Assembly: GCF_031844705.1 (NCBI RefSeq) | Contig: NZ_CP134609.1 | Location: forward strand, 5,332,001 to 5,396,000 | DNA: 64,000 bases | Origin: Streptomyces sp. ITFR-16 | GTDB taxonomy: Bacteria; Actinomycetota; Actinomycetes; Streptomycetales; Streptomycetaceae | Direction: 5' to 3' | In this document: piece after piece, positions 8,104-16,514 of the stretch | How the letters are laid out: the number at the start of each line of letters is the position of its first letter | Position numbering within the stretch: the stretch's first letter is position 1 | The notes under the pieces: generated by a model | Told to the model about the DNA's origin: nothing | What the model saw: the letters and a program-made list of their open reading frames with translations, nothing else | Databases searched by the model: none | Made by a program: the position numbers and the translations under genes

Positions 8104-8243
8104 ACCGTCGCCCCCACTACCGCGTCGTCGTGGTTCACTCCGTTGCCCCTTCCGACGGCGGGGCGCGCACCGCCGGTTCCCGCGAGGGCGTTGGCCGGCC
8201 GGCGGACGGCGCGATGTCGGCGCCGCCCGGTACCGTCACGGGC

Positions 8244-10571
8244 ATGTCCTCCACGCCTTCCACGTCCTCCACACCGAACCTGGCCGTCCTGGAAGGCGTG
8301 CTCGAACGGATCACGTACGCCAACGAGGAGAACGGGTACACGGTCGCGCGCGTCGACACCGGGCGGGGGAGCAACGACCTGCTGACCGTCGTCGGCTCGC
8401 TGCTCGGGGCGCAGCCCGGGGAGTCGCTGCGGATGGAAGGGCGTTGGGGCTCGCACTCCCAGTACGGCAAGCAGTTCACCGTCGAGAACTACACGACGAT
8501 CCTCCCCGCCACCATCCAGGGCATCCGCCGCTACCTCGGTTCCGGTCTGATCAAGGGCATCGGCCCCGTCATGGCCGACCGGATCACCACCCACTTCGGC
8601 GTCGACACCCTCGACATCATCGAGCAGCAGCCGAAGAGGCTCGTGGAGGTCCCCGGCCTCGGTCCGAAGCGGACGAAGATGATCGCCGCCGCCTGGGAGG
8701 AGCAGAAGGCGATCAAGGAGGTCATGGTCTTCCTCCAGGGCGTCGGTGTCTCGACCTCGATCGCCGTCCGCATCTACAAGAAGTACGAGGACGCCTCGAT
8801 CTCCGTCGTGAAGAACCAGCCCTACCGGCTGGCCGCCGACGTCTGGGGCATCGGCTTCCTCACCGCCGACAAGATCGCCCAGGCGGTCGGCATCCCGCAC
8901 GACAGCCCGGAACGGGTCAAGGCCGGGCTCCAGTACGCGCTGTCGCAGTCCACGGACCAGGGCCACTGCTTCCTGCCCGAGGAGCGGCTGATCGCGGACG
9001 CGGTGAAGCTGCTCCAGGTGGACACCGGGCTTGTCATCGAGTGCCTCGCCGAACTGGCCGAGGACCCGGAGGGCGTCGTACGGGAGAAGGTGCCCTCGCC
9101 CGAGGGCGGCGAGCCGGTCACCGCCGTCTATCTGGTGCCCTTCCACCGGGCCGAGATCGCGCTCGCCGCCCAGGTGCGGCGGCTGCTGCGGACGCCGGAG
9201 GAGCGGATGCCGGCCTTCGGGGGCGTGGACTGGGACAAGGCCCTGAAGTGGCTCGCGGGCCGTACCGGCGCGAGCCTGGCGCCCGAGCAGGAGGCCGCCG
9301 TGCGCCTCGCGCTCAGCCGGAAGGTCGCCGTGCTGACGGGCGGGCCGGGCTGCGGGAAGTCGTTCACTGTCCGGTCCATCGTGGAGCTGGCGCGCGCCAA
9401 GAAGGCCAAGGTGGTGCTGGCCGCGCCGACCGGGCGGGCGGCCAAGCGGCTCTCCGAGCTGACGGGGGCCGAGGCCTCCACCGTGCACCGGCTGCTCGAA
9501 CTGAAACCGGGCGGCGACGCGGCGTACGACCGGGACCGCCCGCTGGACGCCGATCTGGTCGTCGTGGACGAGGCGTCGATGCTCGATCTGCTGCTCGCCA
9601 ACAAGCTCGTCAAGGCGGTGGCACCCGGTGCCCATCTGCTGCTCGTCGGGGACGTGGACCAGCTGCCGTCGGTCGGCGCGGGGGAGGTGCTGCGGGATCT
9701 GCTGGCCGACGGCGGGCCCGTCCCGGCGGTCCGGCTGACCACCATTTTCCGCCAGGCCCAGCAGTCCGGCGTCGTCACCAACGCCCACCGGATCAACTCC
9801 GGTATCCCGCCGCTCACCCAGGGGCTCAGCGACTTCTTCCTCTTCGTGGCGGACGAGACGGAGGACGCCGGGGTGCTCGCGGTGGACGTGGCGGCCCGCC
9901 GTATCCCGGCCAAGTTCGGACTGAACCCGCGCCGCGACGTCCAGGTGCTGGCCCCGATGCACCGTGGCCCGGCCGGTGCGGGCCATCTCAACGGTCTGCT
10001 CCAGCAGGCGATCACGCCCGGCCGCCCGGATTTGCCCGAGAAGCGGTTCGGCGGCCGGGTGTTCCGGGTGGGCGACAAGGTCACCCAGATCCGCAACAAC
10101 TACGACAAGGGCGAGAACGGCGTCTTCAACGGCACCGTCGGCGTGGTCACCGCCCTCGACGTCGACGAACAGAAGCTGACCGTGCTCACGGACGAGGACG
10201 AGGAGATCGGCTACGACTTCGACGAGCTCGACGAGCTGGCGCACGCGTACGCCATGACGATCCACCGCTCCCAGGGCAGCGAGTACCCGGCAGTCGTCAT
10301 CCCCGTGACGAAGAGCGCCTGGATGATGCTCCAGCGGAACCTGCTCTACACGGCTGTGACGCGGGCGAAGAAGCTCGTCGTCCTGGTCGGCTCGCGGCAG
10401 GCGATCGGGCAGGCGGTCCGCACGGTTTCCGCAGGCAGGCGTTGCACAGCGCTGGATTACCGGCTGCGGGGAGGTGTGGAAGGAGGATCTGCCGAAAAAA
10501 TGATCGATCAAATCGGTGGGAAACATCACGGAGGTCTTCCGCAACCGCAGTCAAGGGGGCAGGATGAATAA
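8244..10571 (+). CDS. recD2: ATP-dependent 5'-3' DNA helicase RecD2
   Basis: A 775-residue SF1B helicase acting in DNA repair. The N-terminal domain with helix-hairpin-helix-like segments (GLIKGIGPVMADRITTHFG, LVEVPGLGPKRTKMI) marks RecD2, not the RecBCD subunit RecD. Helicase motifs follow: Walker A GGPGCGKSFT (about 365), APTGRAAKRL, Walker B VVVDEASML (about 439), GDVDQLPSVG, and the final AMTIHRSQGSEYP and LLYTAVTRAKK motifs. The start at 8244 (MSSTPSTSSTPNLAVLEGVL) fits the family; longer in-frame extensions to 8130 lack similarity. The last 30 or so residues, after RCTALDYRLRG, are an unusual polar tail. A hairpin begins 3 bases after the stop. Confidence 0.95.
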   Translation: MSSTPSTSSTPNLAVLEGVLERITYANEENGYTVARVDTGRGSNDLLTVVGSLLGAQPGESLRMEGRWGSHSQYGKQFTVENYTTILPATIQGIRRYLGSGLIKGIGPVMADRITTHFGVDTLDIIEQQPKRLVEVPGLGPKRTKMIAAAWEEQKAIKEVMVFLQGVGVSTSIAVRIYKKYEDASISVVKNQPYRLAADVWGIGFLTADKIAQAVGIPHDSPERVKAGLQYALSQSTDQGHCFLPEERLIADAVKLLQVDTGLVIECLAELAEDPEGVVREKVPSPEGGEPVTAVYLVPFHRAEIALAAQVRRLLRTPEERMPAFGGVDWDKALKWLAGRTGASLAPEQEAAVRLALSRKVAVLTGGPGCGKSFTVRSIVELARAKKAKVVLAAPTGRAAKRLSELTGAEASTVHRLLELKPGGDAAYDRDRPLDADLVVVDEASMLDLLLANKLVKAVAPGAHLLLVGDVDQLPSVGAGEVLRDLLADGGPVPAVRLTTIFRQAQQSGVVTNAHRINSGIPPLTQGLSDFFLFVADETEDAGVLAVDVAARRIPAKFGLNPRRDVQVLAPMHRGPAGAGHLNGLLQQAITPGRPDLPEKRFGGRVFRVGDKVTQIRNNYDKGENGVFNGTVGVVTALDVDEQKLTVLTDEDEEIGYDFDELDELAHAYAMTIHRSQGSEYPAVVIPVTKSAWMMLQRNLLYTAVTRAKKLVVLVGSRQAIGQAVRTVSAGRRCTALDYRLRGGVEGGSAEKMIDQIGGKHHGGLPQPQSRGQDE

Positions 10572-10574
10572 GTT

Positions 10575-10593
10575 CGCGGCACTCAGTGCCGCG
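10575..10593 (+). terminator. Hairpin just after recD2
   Basis: CGCGGCACT and AGTGCCGCG are exact inverted copies separated by one base, beginning 3 bases after the recD2 TAA. It can form a compact GC stem before the citrate synthase leader. There is no following T-run, which is common for Streptomyces terminators. Confidence 0.5.
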
Positions 10594-10700
10594 AGTAGGT
10601 CCAATGGACGACCCCGAGTGCACTCTCCTGAGCCAAATGGGGGAGGGTGGAGACAGTCAGGGAACCTCGAAGAAGAGGCACTACGTCGGTGAGGGATGAC

Positions 10701-11999
10701 GTGAGCGAGCACACCAACAACGCTGTAGTACTGCGGTACGGCGATGGCGAGTACACCTACCCGGTGATCGACAGCACCGTCGGCGACAAGGGCTTCGACA
10801 TCGGGAAGCTCCGGGCGAACACCGGTCTGGTGACGCTGGACAGCGGATACGGCAACACCGCTGCCTATAAATCGGCCATCACCTACCTCGATGGCGAGCA
10901 GGGCATCCTGCGGTACCGCGGCTACCCGATCGAGCAGCTCGCCGAGCGCTCGACGTTCCTCGAGGTGGCGTACACGCTCATCAACGGTGAGCTTCCGAAG
11001 GTCGACGAGCTGTCGACCTTCAAGAACGAGATCACCCAGCACACGCTGCTGCACGAGGACGTCAAGCGCTTCTTCGACGGCTTCCCGCGCGACGCCCACC
11101 CGATGGCCATGCTGTCCTCGGTCGTCAGTGCGCTGTCCACGTTCTACCAGGACAGCCACAACCCGTTCGACGAGGAGCAGCGCCACCTCTCGACGATCCG
11201 CCTGCTCGCCAAGCTGCCGACCATCGCGGCCTACGCGTACAAGAAGTCGATCGGTCACCCGTTCGTCTACCCGCGCAACGACCTCGGCTACGTCGAGAAC
11301 TTCCTGCGGATGACCTTCTCGGTCCCCGCCCAGGAGTACGACCTGGACCCGGTCGTCGTCTCCGCGCTCGACAAGCTGCTCATCCTGCACGCGGACCACG
11401 AGCAGAACTGTTCGACCTCCACCGTGCGTCTGGTCGGCTCCTCGCAGGCGAACATGTTCGCCTCGATCTCCGCCGGCATCTCGGCGCTGTGGGGCCCCCT
11501 GCACGGCGGCGCCAACCAGTCCGTGCTGGAGATGCTGGAAGGCATCCAGGCCAACGGCGGCGATGTCGACTCCTTCATCCGCAAGGTGAAGAACAAGGAG
11601 GACGGCGTCCGCCTGATGGGCTTCGGCCACCGGGTGTACAAGTCCTTCGACCCGCGCGCCAAGATCATCAAGGCCGCCGCCCACGACGTGCTGTCCGCGC
11701 TCGGCAAGTCCGACGAGCTGCTCGACATCGCGCTCAAGCTGGAGGAGCACGCGCTCTCCGACGAGTACTTCGTCTCGCGCAACCTCTACCCCAACGTGGA
11801 CTTCTACACGGGCCTGATCTACCGCGCCATGGGCTTCCCGACCGAGATGTTCACCGTGCTCTTCGCGCTCGGCCGCCTCCCCGGCTGGATCGCCCAGTGG
11901 CACGAGATGATCAAGGAGCCGGGTTCCCGCATCGGCCGCCCGCGCCAGATCTACACCGGTGAGGTCCTGCGCGACTTCGTCCCGGTCGAGGGCCGCTGA
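10701..11999 (+). CDS. gltA: Citrate synthase
   Basis: A 432-residue hexameric-type (type II) citrate synthase. It condenses acetyl-CoA with oxaloacetate to give citrate, the entry step of the TCA cycle. Visible active-site regions are PLHGGANQSVLEML (substrate His), MGFGHRVYKSFDPR (catalytic His-Arg) and NVDFYTGLIYRAMG (catalytic Asp). The N-terminal VLRYGDGEYTYPVIDSTVG belongs to the long bacterial form. GTG 10701 is chosen because GAGGGA lies 5 bases before it and the protein then begins where homologues do. An in-frame upstream ATG at 10647 would add 18 unlikely residues. Called citA in S. coelicolor. Confidence 0.97.
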   Translation: MSEHTNNAVVLRYGDGEYTYPVIDSTVGDKGFDIGKLRANTGLVTLDSGYGNTAAYKSAITYLDGEQGILRYRGYPIEQLAERSTFLEVAYTLINGELPKVDELSTFKNEITQHTLLHEDVKRFFDGFPRDAHPMAMLSSVVSALSTFYQDSHNPFDEEQRHLSTIRLLAKLPTIAAYAYKKSIGHPFVYPRNDLGYVENFLRMTFSVPAQEYDLDPVVVSALDKLLILHADHEQNCSTSTVRLVGSSQANMFASISAGISALWGPLHGGANQSVLEMLEGIQANGGDVDSFIRKVKNKEDGVRLMGFGHRVYKSFDPRAKIIKAAAHDVLSALGKSDELLDIALKLEEHALSDEYFVSRNLYPNVDFYTGLIYRAMGFPTEMFTVLFALGRLPGWIAQWHEMIKEPGSRIGRPRQIYTGEVLRDFVPVEGR

Positions 12000-12519
12000 G
12001 CCCCGCACCACCCCCGCACCGCCCCGGCCCTGACGGCCGGTTGCCTTCGCCCCCGACTACCGCGCTTTCGCACAGAGCGCGGTGTCCGGGGCGATTTGCT
12101 TGTCCGGGGCACCTTCTCCGTACGCCGGGGTCCTCCCGGAAAGCGAGAAGCGCCCCGCCGTCGATCCCCCCACGGGCCGACAGCGAGGCGCTTCCCATAT
12201 CCCGGAGCGGATTCCCCCCACGGGATCCGGCCGGGCGTTCTGTGGGAGCCGTAGCTCCTGGGTTCCTCGGTCCTGCTTGTCCTGCGGTCCTGCTCTTCTC
12301 TCCTGCTGCCCACGACCTGCGGTCTGCCGGGGTACGTACCGACGGGAGGGCCGCTCAAAGCTCCCCGGTGTACGTGCCCCGGCCCACGCTTGCCCGGAGC
12401 ATCCCCCAAGACGCTCCACCGGACGTCCCCCAAGACATCCTTGGCATCGCACTCTAAGACTCGCGAACCCATCGAATGGTTACCCTGAAACCGATGTGAT
12501 CTGAATCTCATTGTGGAAG
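12000..12519. other. 520-base intergenic stretch
   Basis: It lies between convergent citrate synthase and the copper ATPase. It starts with a terminator-like hairpin (12051-12091). The rest has short overlapping frames on both strands without coding bias, and I can support no gene in it. Base composition becomes less GC-rich from about 12440, continuing into the copper ATPase end. Confidence 0.5.
12051..12091 (+). terminator. Terminator-like hairpin after citrate synthase
   Basis: ACCGCGCT (12059-12066) and AGCGCGGT (12076-12083) are an exact 8-base stem around a 9-base loop. The outer bases CCCCG (12051-12055) and CGGGG (12087-12091) extend it across three mismatches. It lies 52 bases after the citrate synthase stop. 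Confidence 0.65.
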
Positions 12520-14985
12520 TTACGTGAAGGACCGCAGGCGCAGGCTGTTCGTCACGACGAAGACAGATGAGAACGCCATCGCCGCTCCTGCAATCATAGG
12601 GCTGAGCAGGCCAAATGCCGCAAGGGGTAGAGCAGCAACGTTGTAGCCGAATGCCCAGAAAAGGTTGCCCCTGATGGTGGTGAGGGTGCGGCGGGAGAGA
12701 CGGATGGCGTCGGCGGTCACCTTCAGATCTCCACGAACCAGCGTCAGATCGCTCGCCTCGATCGCGGCGTCGGTGCCGGTCCCCATCGCCAGGCCGAGGT
12801 CCGCGGTGGCCAGCGCGGCGGCGTCGTTGACCCCGTCCCCGACCATGGCGACCGCCCGCCCCTGAGCCTGCAGACCCCGGATGACGTGCGCCTTCTCCTC
12901 GGGCAGCACCTCGGCGCGCACCTCGTCGATGCCGACCGCGCGGGCCACCGATTCCGCCACGGCCCGGTGGTCACCGGTCAGCAGGACGGGGGTCAGACCG
13001 AGCCGGCGGAGGTCGGCGACGGCCTTTGCGCTGGACTCCCTGACGGCGTCGGCGACTTCGAGGACACCCCGTGCCTCGCCGTCCCAGGCGACCATGACGG
13101 CGGTACGTCCCTGGGATGCGGCGTCCGTCACAGTGGCGGCCAGAGCGTCCGGAACCTCGATTCCGGCGTCGGTCAGCAGCCGGAGCCGCCCGACGAGCAC
13201 GGTGTGGCCCTCGACGATGCCCTGGACGCCGAGCCCGGGGATGTTGGTGAAGTCCTCGGGGGTGGGGTGGGGTGTGCCGGTGAGGTCGGTGGCTGCGGTG
13301 GCGATGGCTTGGGCGATGGGGTGTTCGGAGGCGTGTTCGAGGGCGCCGGCGAGGCGGAGTGTGTCGTGTTCGGTGGTGCCGGGTGTGGTGTGGATGGTCT
13401 GGAGGGTCATGCGGCCGGTGGTGACGGTGCCGGTCTTGTCCAGCACGATGGTGTCGATGCGGCGGGTGGTCTCCAGGACTTCGGGGCCTTTGATGAGGAT
13501 GCCGAGCTGGGCGCCGCGTCCTGTGCCGACCATGAGGGCGGTCGGGGTGGCGAGTCCGAGGGCGCAGGGGCAGGCGATGATCAGGACGGCGACGGCCGCC
13601 GTGAACGCCGCCGTCACGTCGTCCGTGACCAGCAGCCACACGACCAGGGTGACCAGGGCGATCACCAGGACCACGGGGACGAAGACCGCCGAGATCCGGT
13701 CGGCCAGCCGCTGTACCTGGGCCTTGCCGTTCTGCGCGTCCTCGACGAGCCGGGCCATCCTGGCGAGCTGGGTGTCGGCGCCGACGCGGGTCGCCTCGAC
13801 GACGAGCCGGCCGGAGACGTTCACGGTGGCGCCGGTGACCCCGTCGCCGGCGCCCACGTCCACGGGGACGGACTCGCCGGTGAGCATGGACGCGTCCACC
13901 GCCGAGCTGCCCTCGACGACGAGCCCGTCCGTGGCGATCTTCTCGCCGGGGCGCACGACGAAGCGGTCGCCGACGGCGAGGCCGTCGACCGGGATGCGCA
14001 CCTCGGTGCCGTCGCGCAGCACCGCGACGTCCTTGACGCCCAGGTGCAGCAGCGCCCGCAGGGCGGCACCCGCCTTCCGCTTGGACCTCGCCTCCAGATA
14101 GCGGCCCAGCAGGATGAAGGTGACGACGCCCGCCGCGACCTCCAGATAGATGGTCGACGAAGCCTCCGAGCGGGAGGCCGTGAGGTCGAAGCCGTGCCGC
14201 ATGCCGGGCATTCCGGCGTCCCCGAGGAACAGCGCCCACAGCGACCAGCCGAAGGCGGCGAGGGTGCCGACGGAGACGAGCGTGTCCATGGTGGCCGCGC
14301 CGTGCCGCAGATTGGTCCAGGCGGCGCGGTGGAAGGGCAGCCCGCCCCAGATCACGACGGGGGCGGCGAGGGTGAGCGAGAGCCACTGCCAGTTGTCGAA
14401 CTGGAGGGCCGGGATCATCGCCAGTACGACGACCGGGGCGGCGAGGACGGCGGAGACGGTGAGCCGCTGCCGCAGGGAGGCGAGGGCGGTGTCGGGGGCG
14501 TCTGAATTGTCGCCGGGGGTGTTTGCGGCGGGCCGGGTCTGCGGAGTGCGTGACGCGCGTGCGGCGTCCGCGGTGTGCGGTGCGCGTGGCGTTTCCGGGG
14601 CCTGCAGTGCCTGCGGGGCTTGCGGTGCCTGCGGGGCTCGAAGGGTGCCCGAAGCGCTCGGGGCGTCCGTGGTGGCCGGTGCGGGGCGCGTGGGCGGCGG
14701 ACCGGGTGGCGCGGGGGCGGGCGGTGCCGGCGCGGCGCGGTGCACGGGGCGGGCCGTGTAGCCCGTCTTCTCGACGGTGGCGATCAGGTCCGCGACACCG
14801 GTCCCCGGCCCGAAGGAGACCCGCGCCTTCTCGGTCGCGTAGTTGACGGTGGCGGTGACCCCGTCCATCCGGTTCAGCTTCTTCTCGACGCGGGCCGCGC
14901 AGGAGGCGCAGGTCATCCCGCCGATCGTGAACTCGGCTTCCGAGCTCTCCGCTGCCGGGGTTTCGGCCTCTGTTGCGCTGTGCAT
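12520..14985 (-). CDS. copA: Copper-translocating P1B-type ATPase
   Basis: An 821-residue inner-membrane pump that exports Cu(I). One heavy-metal-associated domain (residues about 18-85) holds GGMTCASCAARVEKKL. Next is a long Ala/Pro/Gln linker (about 86-170) built of short repeats such as APQAPQAPQALQAP. The P-type core follows: the CPC motif in IIACPCALGLATPT (about 471), phosphorylation DKTGTVTTG (about 516), and GDGVNDAAALATADLG (about 716). The last helices end in NSLRLRSFT. Codon choice changes inside the gene: about 13250-13560 prefers GAA, CAA, ACA and CTC, and the final 130 bases use CTA, CTT, TTT, GTT and TCA with a TAA stop, unlike the flanks. The chaperone gene lies upstream on the same strand. 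Confidence 0.95.
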   Translation of the reverse strand: MHSATEAETPAAESSEAEFTIGGMTCASCAARVEKKLNRMDGVTATVNYATEKARVSFGPGTGVADLIATVEKTGYTARPVHRAAPAPPAPAPPGPPPTRPAPATTDAPSASGTLRAPQAPQAPQALQAPETPRAPHTADAARASRTPQTRPAANTPGDNSDAPDTALASLRQRLTVSAVLAAPVVVLAMIPALQFDNWQWLSLTLAAPVVIWGGLPFHRAAWTNLRHGAATMDTLVSVGTLAAFGWSLWALFLGDAGMPGMRHGFDLTASRSEASSTIYLEVAAGVVTFILLGRYLEARSKRKAGAALRALLHLGVKDVAVLRDGTEVRIPVDGLAVGDRFVVRPGEKIATDGLVVEGSSAVDASMLTGESVPVDVGAGDGVTGATVNVSGRLVVEATRVGADTQLARMARLVEDAQNGKAQVQRLADRISAVFVPVVLVIALVTLVVWLLVTDDVTAAFTAAVAVLIIACPCALGLATPTALMVGTGRGAQLGILIKGPEVLETTRRIDTIVLDKTGTVTTGRMTLQTIHTTPGTTEHDTLRLAGALEHASEHPIAQAIATAATDLTGTPHPTPEDFTNIPGLGVQGIVEGHTVLVGRLRLLTDAGIEVPDALAATVTDAASQGRTAVMVAWDGEARGVLEVADAVRESSAKAVADLRRLGLTPVLLTGDHRAVAESVARAVGIDEVRAEVLPEEKAHVIRGLQAQGRAVAMVGDGVNDAAALATADLGLAMGTGTDAAIEASDLTLVRGDLKVTADAIRLSRRTLTTIRGNLFWAFGYNVAALPLAAFGLLSPMIAGAAMAFSSVFVVTNSLRLRSFT

Positions 14986-15090
14986 GTCCGAACTCCTGAA
15001 ACGCCGACCGGGCCGTGCCCCACCAGTATCTGCTGGTCGGTCCGGCCCGGCGGCAAAGGGGTGGTGCGGGTGGAGTGGATCCCGATGCGG

Positions 15091-15396
15091 TCAGGCGCGG
15101 CCGGCGAGCTCGTAGCCCGCCTCGTCGACGGCGGCGCGCACGGCCTCGTCGTCCAGGGCGGTGCGGGAGACCACCGTCACCTGCCCGGTGGACGCCACGG
15201 CCTTCACCGAGGTGACACCCTCAAGGGCGGAGAGCTCCTCGGAGACGGCGCCTTCGCAGTGCCCGCAGGTCATGCCGGTCACCTGGTAGACCGCGGTCAC
15301 GCCGCCCTGCTCGGCCGCCGTGCCCGCGTCGTGGCAGGAGCCGCTGGGCGAGCAGCAGGAGCCGGTCGCCTGGGGGAGCTGGGTCTCGGCGGTCAT
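15091..15396 (-). CDS. copZ: Copper chaperone (heavy-metal-associated domain)
   Basis: A 101-residue protein. The Cys-rich N-terminus (GSCCSPSGSCHDAG) could bind metal and is followed by one HMA domain with GMTCGHCEGAVSEEL, where the CGHC pair binds Cu(I). It is the small metallochaperone that hands copper to the ATPase encoded just downstream on the same strand. ATG 15396 is preceded by GAGGAG 7 bases away; longer in-frame extension upstream has no start signal. A perfect CsoR-like palindrome lies 94 bases upstream, so copper probably induces this gene and copA. Confidence 0.9.
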   Translation of the reverse strand: MTAETQLPQATGSCCSPSGSCHDAGTAAEQGGVTAVYQVTGMTCGHCEGAVSEELSALEGVTSVKAVASTGQVTVVSRTALDDEAVRAAVDEAGYELAGRA

Positions 15397-15489
15397 CGTG
15401 TTCTCCTCTTCGACGAGCACAAATGGGTGTGGCGGCAGGGGCCCATGGGTCTTCCGGGAAGGCCGGTGCACCTCCACCCTCCACACTTT

Positions 15490-15506
15490 ATACCCCTAGG
15501 GGGTAT
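15490..15506 (-). promoter_or_regulatory. CsoR-like copper operator upstream of copZ
   Basis: ATACCCCTAGGGGGTAT forms a palindrome (ATACCCC, then GGGGTAT) matching the C-rich/G-rich ATACCCC-N-GGGGTAT pattern of CsoR operators in Streptomyces. On the minus strand it is followed directly by TATAAA, which would serve as a -10 element, so a bound repressor would block the copZ promoter. No csoR gene is in the window, so the regulator must act in trans. Confidence 0.75.
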
Positions 15507-15527
15507 GAATGCGAGCGGCCCCGGCCG

Positions 15528-16331
15528 CTATCCGCCATTCGAGGGTGCGCTCGCCGGGAGGGACCCCGCGGCGCGGTCGCCGATCATCGGTTCGAGGTAG
15601 CGGTGGAGGATCGTCTTCAGCTCCCGGATGTACGCCTCCCGCTCCTCGCCCTCGTGCGCCATGATCACGTCCAGTGCCGCCTTGAAGAGGGTGAAGATCA
15701 TGGTGGCGACCCGGGCGACCTCGGCGGGAGGGGTGTCCGGCAGGTATCCGGCGAGAACCGCCTCGACGCGGGAGAGCATCGTCGTGTGCACCGCGTCGTG
15801 GTCCTGGGTGACCGCCCCGGGGATCTCGGAGCCGTGTATCAGGACCGTGAAGGCCGGATTCTCGCAGTTGAACGCGATCAGCGGGTCGAGGGTGGCGTCG
15901 AGCATCCGGTCGAGGGGCAGTTCGAGATGGTCGGCCAGGAAGGCCGCCCCGTAGGTCTCCCGCCAGCGGGTCAGCAGCTGGTCGCCCAGCTCGACCGCGA
16001 TGGCCTCCTTGTTCGGGAAGAACTGGTAGAGCGTGCCGGGCGAGACCCCGGCCTCGCGGGCGATGGCGTTGGTGCTCGCCGCCGTGTAGCCCGTCGTGCA
16101 GAAGACGTTGGCCGCGGCCTTGAGGAGCTGGGCGATGCGGGCCTCGCCGCGGGCCTGGCGCCGCCTCGGCCGGGCCTGCGCGGGCGCGTCCTCTCCGCCC
16201 CCGGCCTTCCGTCCGGTCCCGGTGCGGCGCTCGGGGCTCTTCGCGGCCCCGGCGGCGCGTGCGGCTCCGGCCGCTCCGGTGGCTTCCGTGGCTCCGGTGT
16301 CCCCGGAGCCTTCCGCTCTGGCCTCCGACAC
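15528..16331 (-). CDS. TetR-family regulator with long N-terminal extension
   Basis: A 267-residue protein. The first 65 or so residues are a low-complexity Ala/Gly/Arg-rich extension, followed by a TetR helix-turn-helix (ARIAQLLKAAANVFCTTGYT, then TNAIAREAGVSPGTLYQFF) at about 70-120 and an all-helical ligand-binding domain. The start is taken as the GTG at 16331 (VSEARAEGSGD), which makes the extension part of the protein; a later start near the Arg-rich block is possible. It is divergent from an MMPL exporter and the intergenic DNA holds a 16-base palindrome between promoter elements, so it very likely represses the exporter and itself. Confidence 0.88.
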   Translation of the reverse strand: MSEARAEGSGDTGATEATGAAGAARAAGAAKSPERRTGTGRKAGGGEDAPAQARPRRRQARGEARIAQLLKAAANVFCTTGYTAASTNAIAREAGVSPGTLYQFFPNKEAIAVELGDQLLTRWRETYGAAFLADHLELPLDRMLDATLDPLIAFNCENPAFTVLIHGSEIPGAVTQDHDAVHTTMLSRVEAVLAGYLPDTPPAEVARVATMIFTLFKAALDVIMAHEGEEREAYIRELKTILHRYLEPMIGDRAAGSLPASAPSNGG

Positions 16332-16357
16332 GGTGTATCCCCAGCTTTCGTGTGCGG

Positions 16358-16404
16358 TTGACAAACGCGAGCGGTCGCTCGCATTCTTATGAAACGCGAG
16401 CGAG
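16358..16404. promoter_or_regulatory. Promoter and TetR operator between regulator and MMPL exporter
   Basis: TTGACA (16358-16363) points toward the exporter. GCGAGCG-GT-CGCTCGC (16367-16382) is a perfect palindrome apart from the centre and lies just downstream, where it would sit in the promoter spacer. A further half-site ACGCGAGCGAG follows at 16394-16404, and ACAAACGCGAG is mirrored by CTCGTGTTTG further on. Binding of the divergent TetR protein here is inferred. Confidence 0.6.
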
Positions 16405-16514
16405 GACTCGTGTTTGCCAGTGTATGTGGCAACGACTGATCCATGCTGCCCTGTGCGGTCGCTCCGTGCTGCCGCCCTGTGCGCCCGGATCCGGGGAAAA
16501 GGGGACATCGCACC

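Noticed and set aside
8100..10544. 814-codon open frame antisense to recD2
   Set aside because: Low-complexity Arg/His/Leu/Gly protein caused by GC-rich third positions of recD2; no family features.
14560..14720. CRISPR-like or tandem repeat array
   Set aside because: Short imprecise repeats are in frame and encode the Ala/Pro/Gln linker of CopA; there are no spacers.
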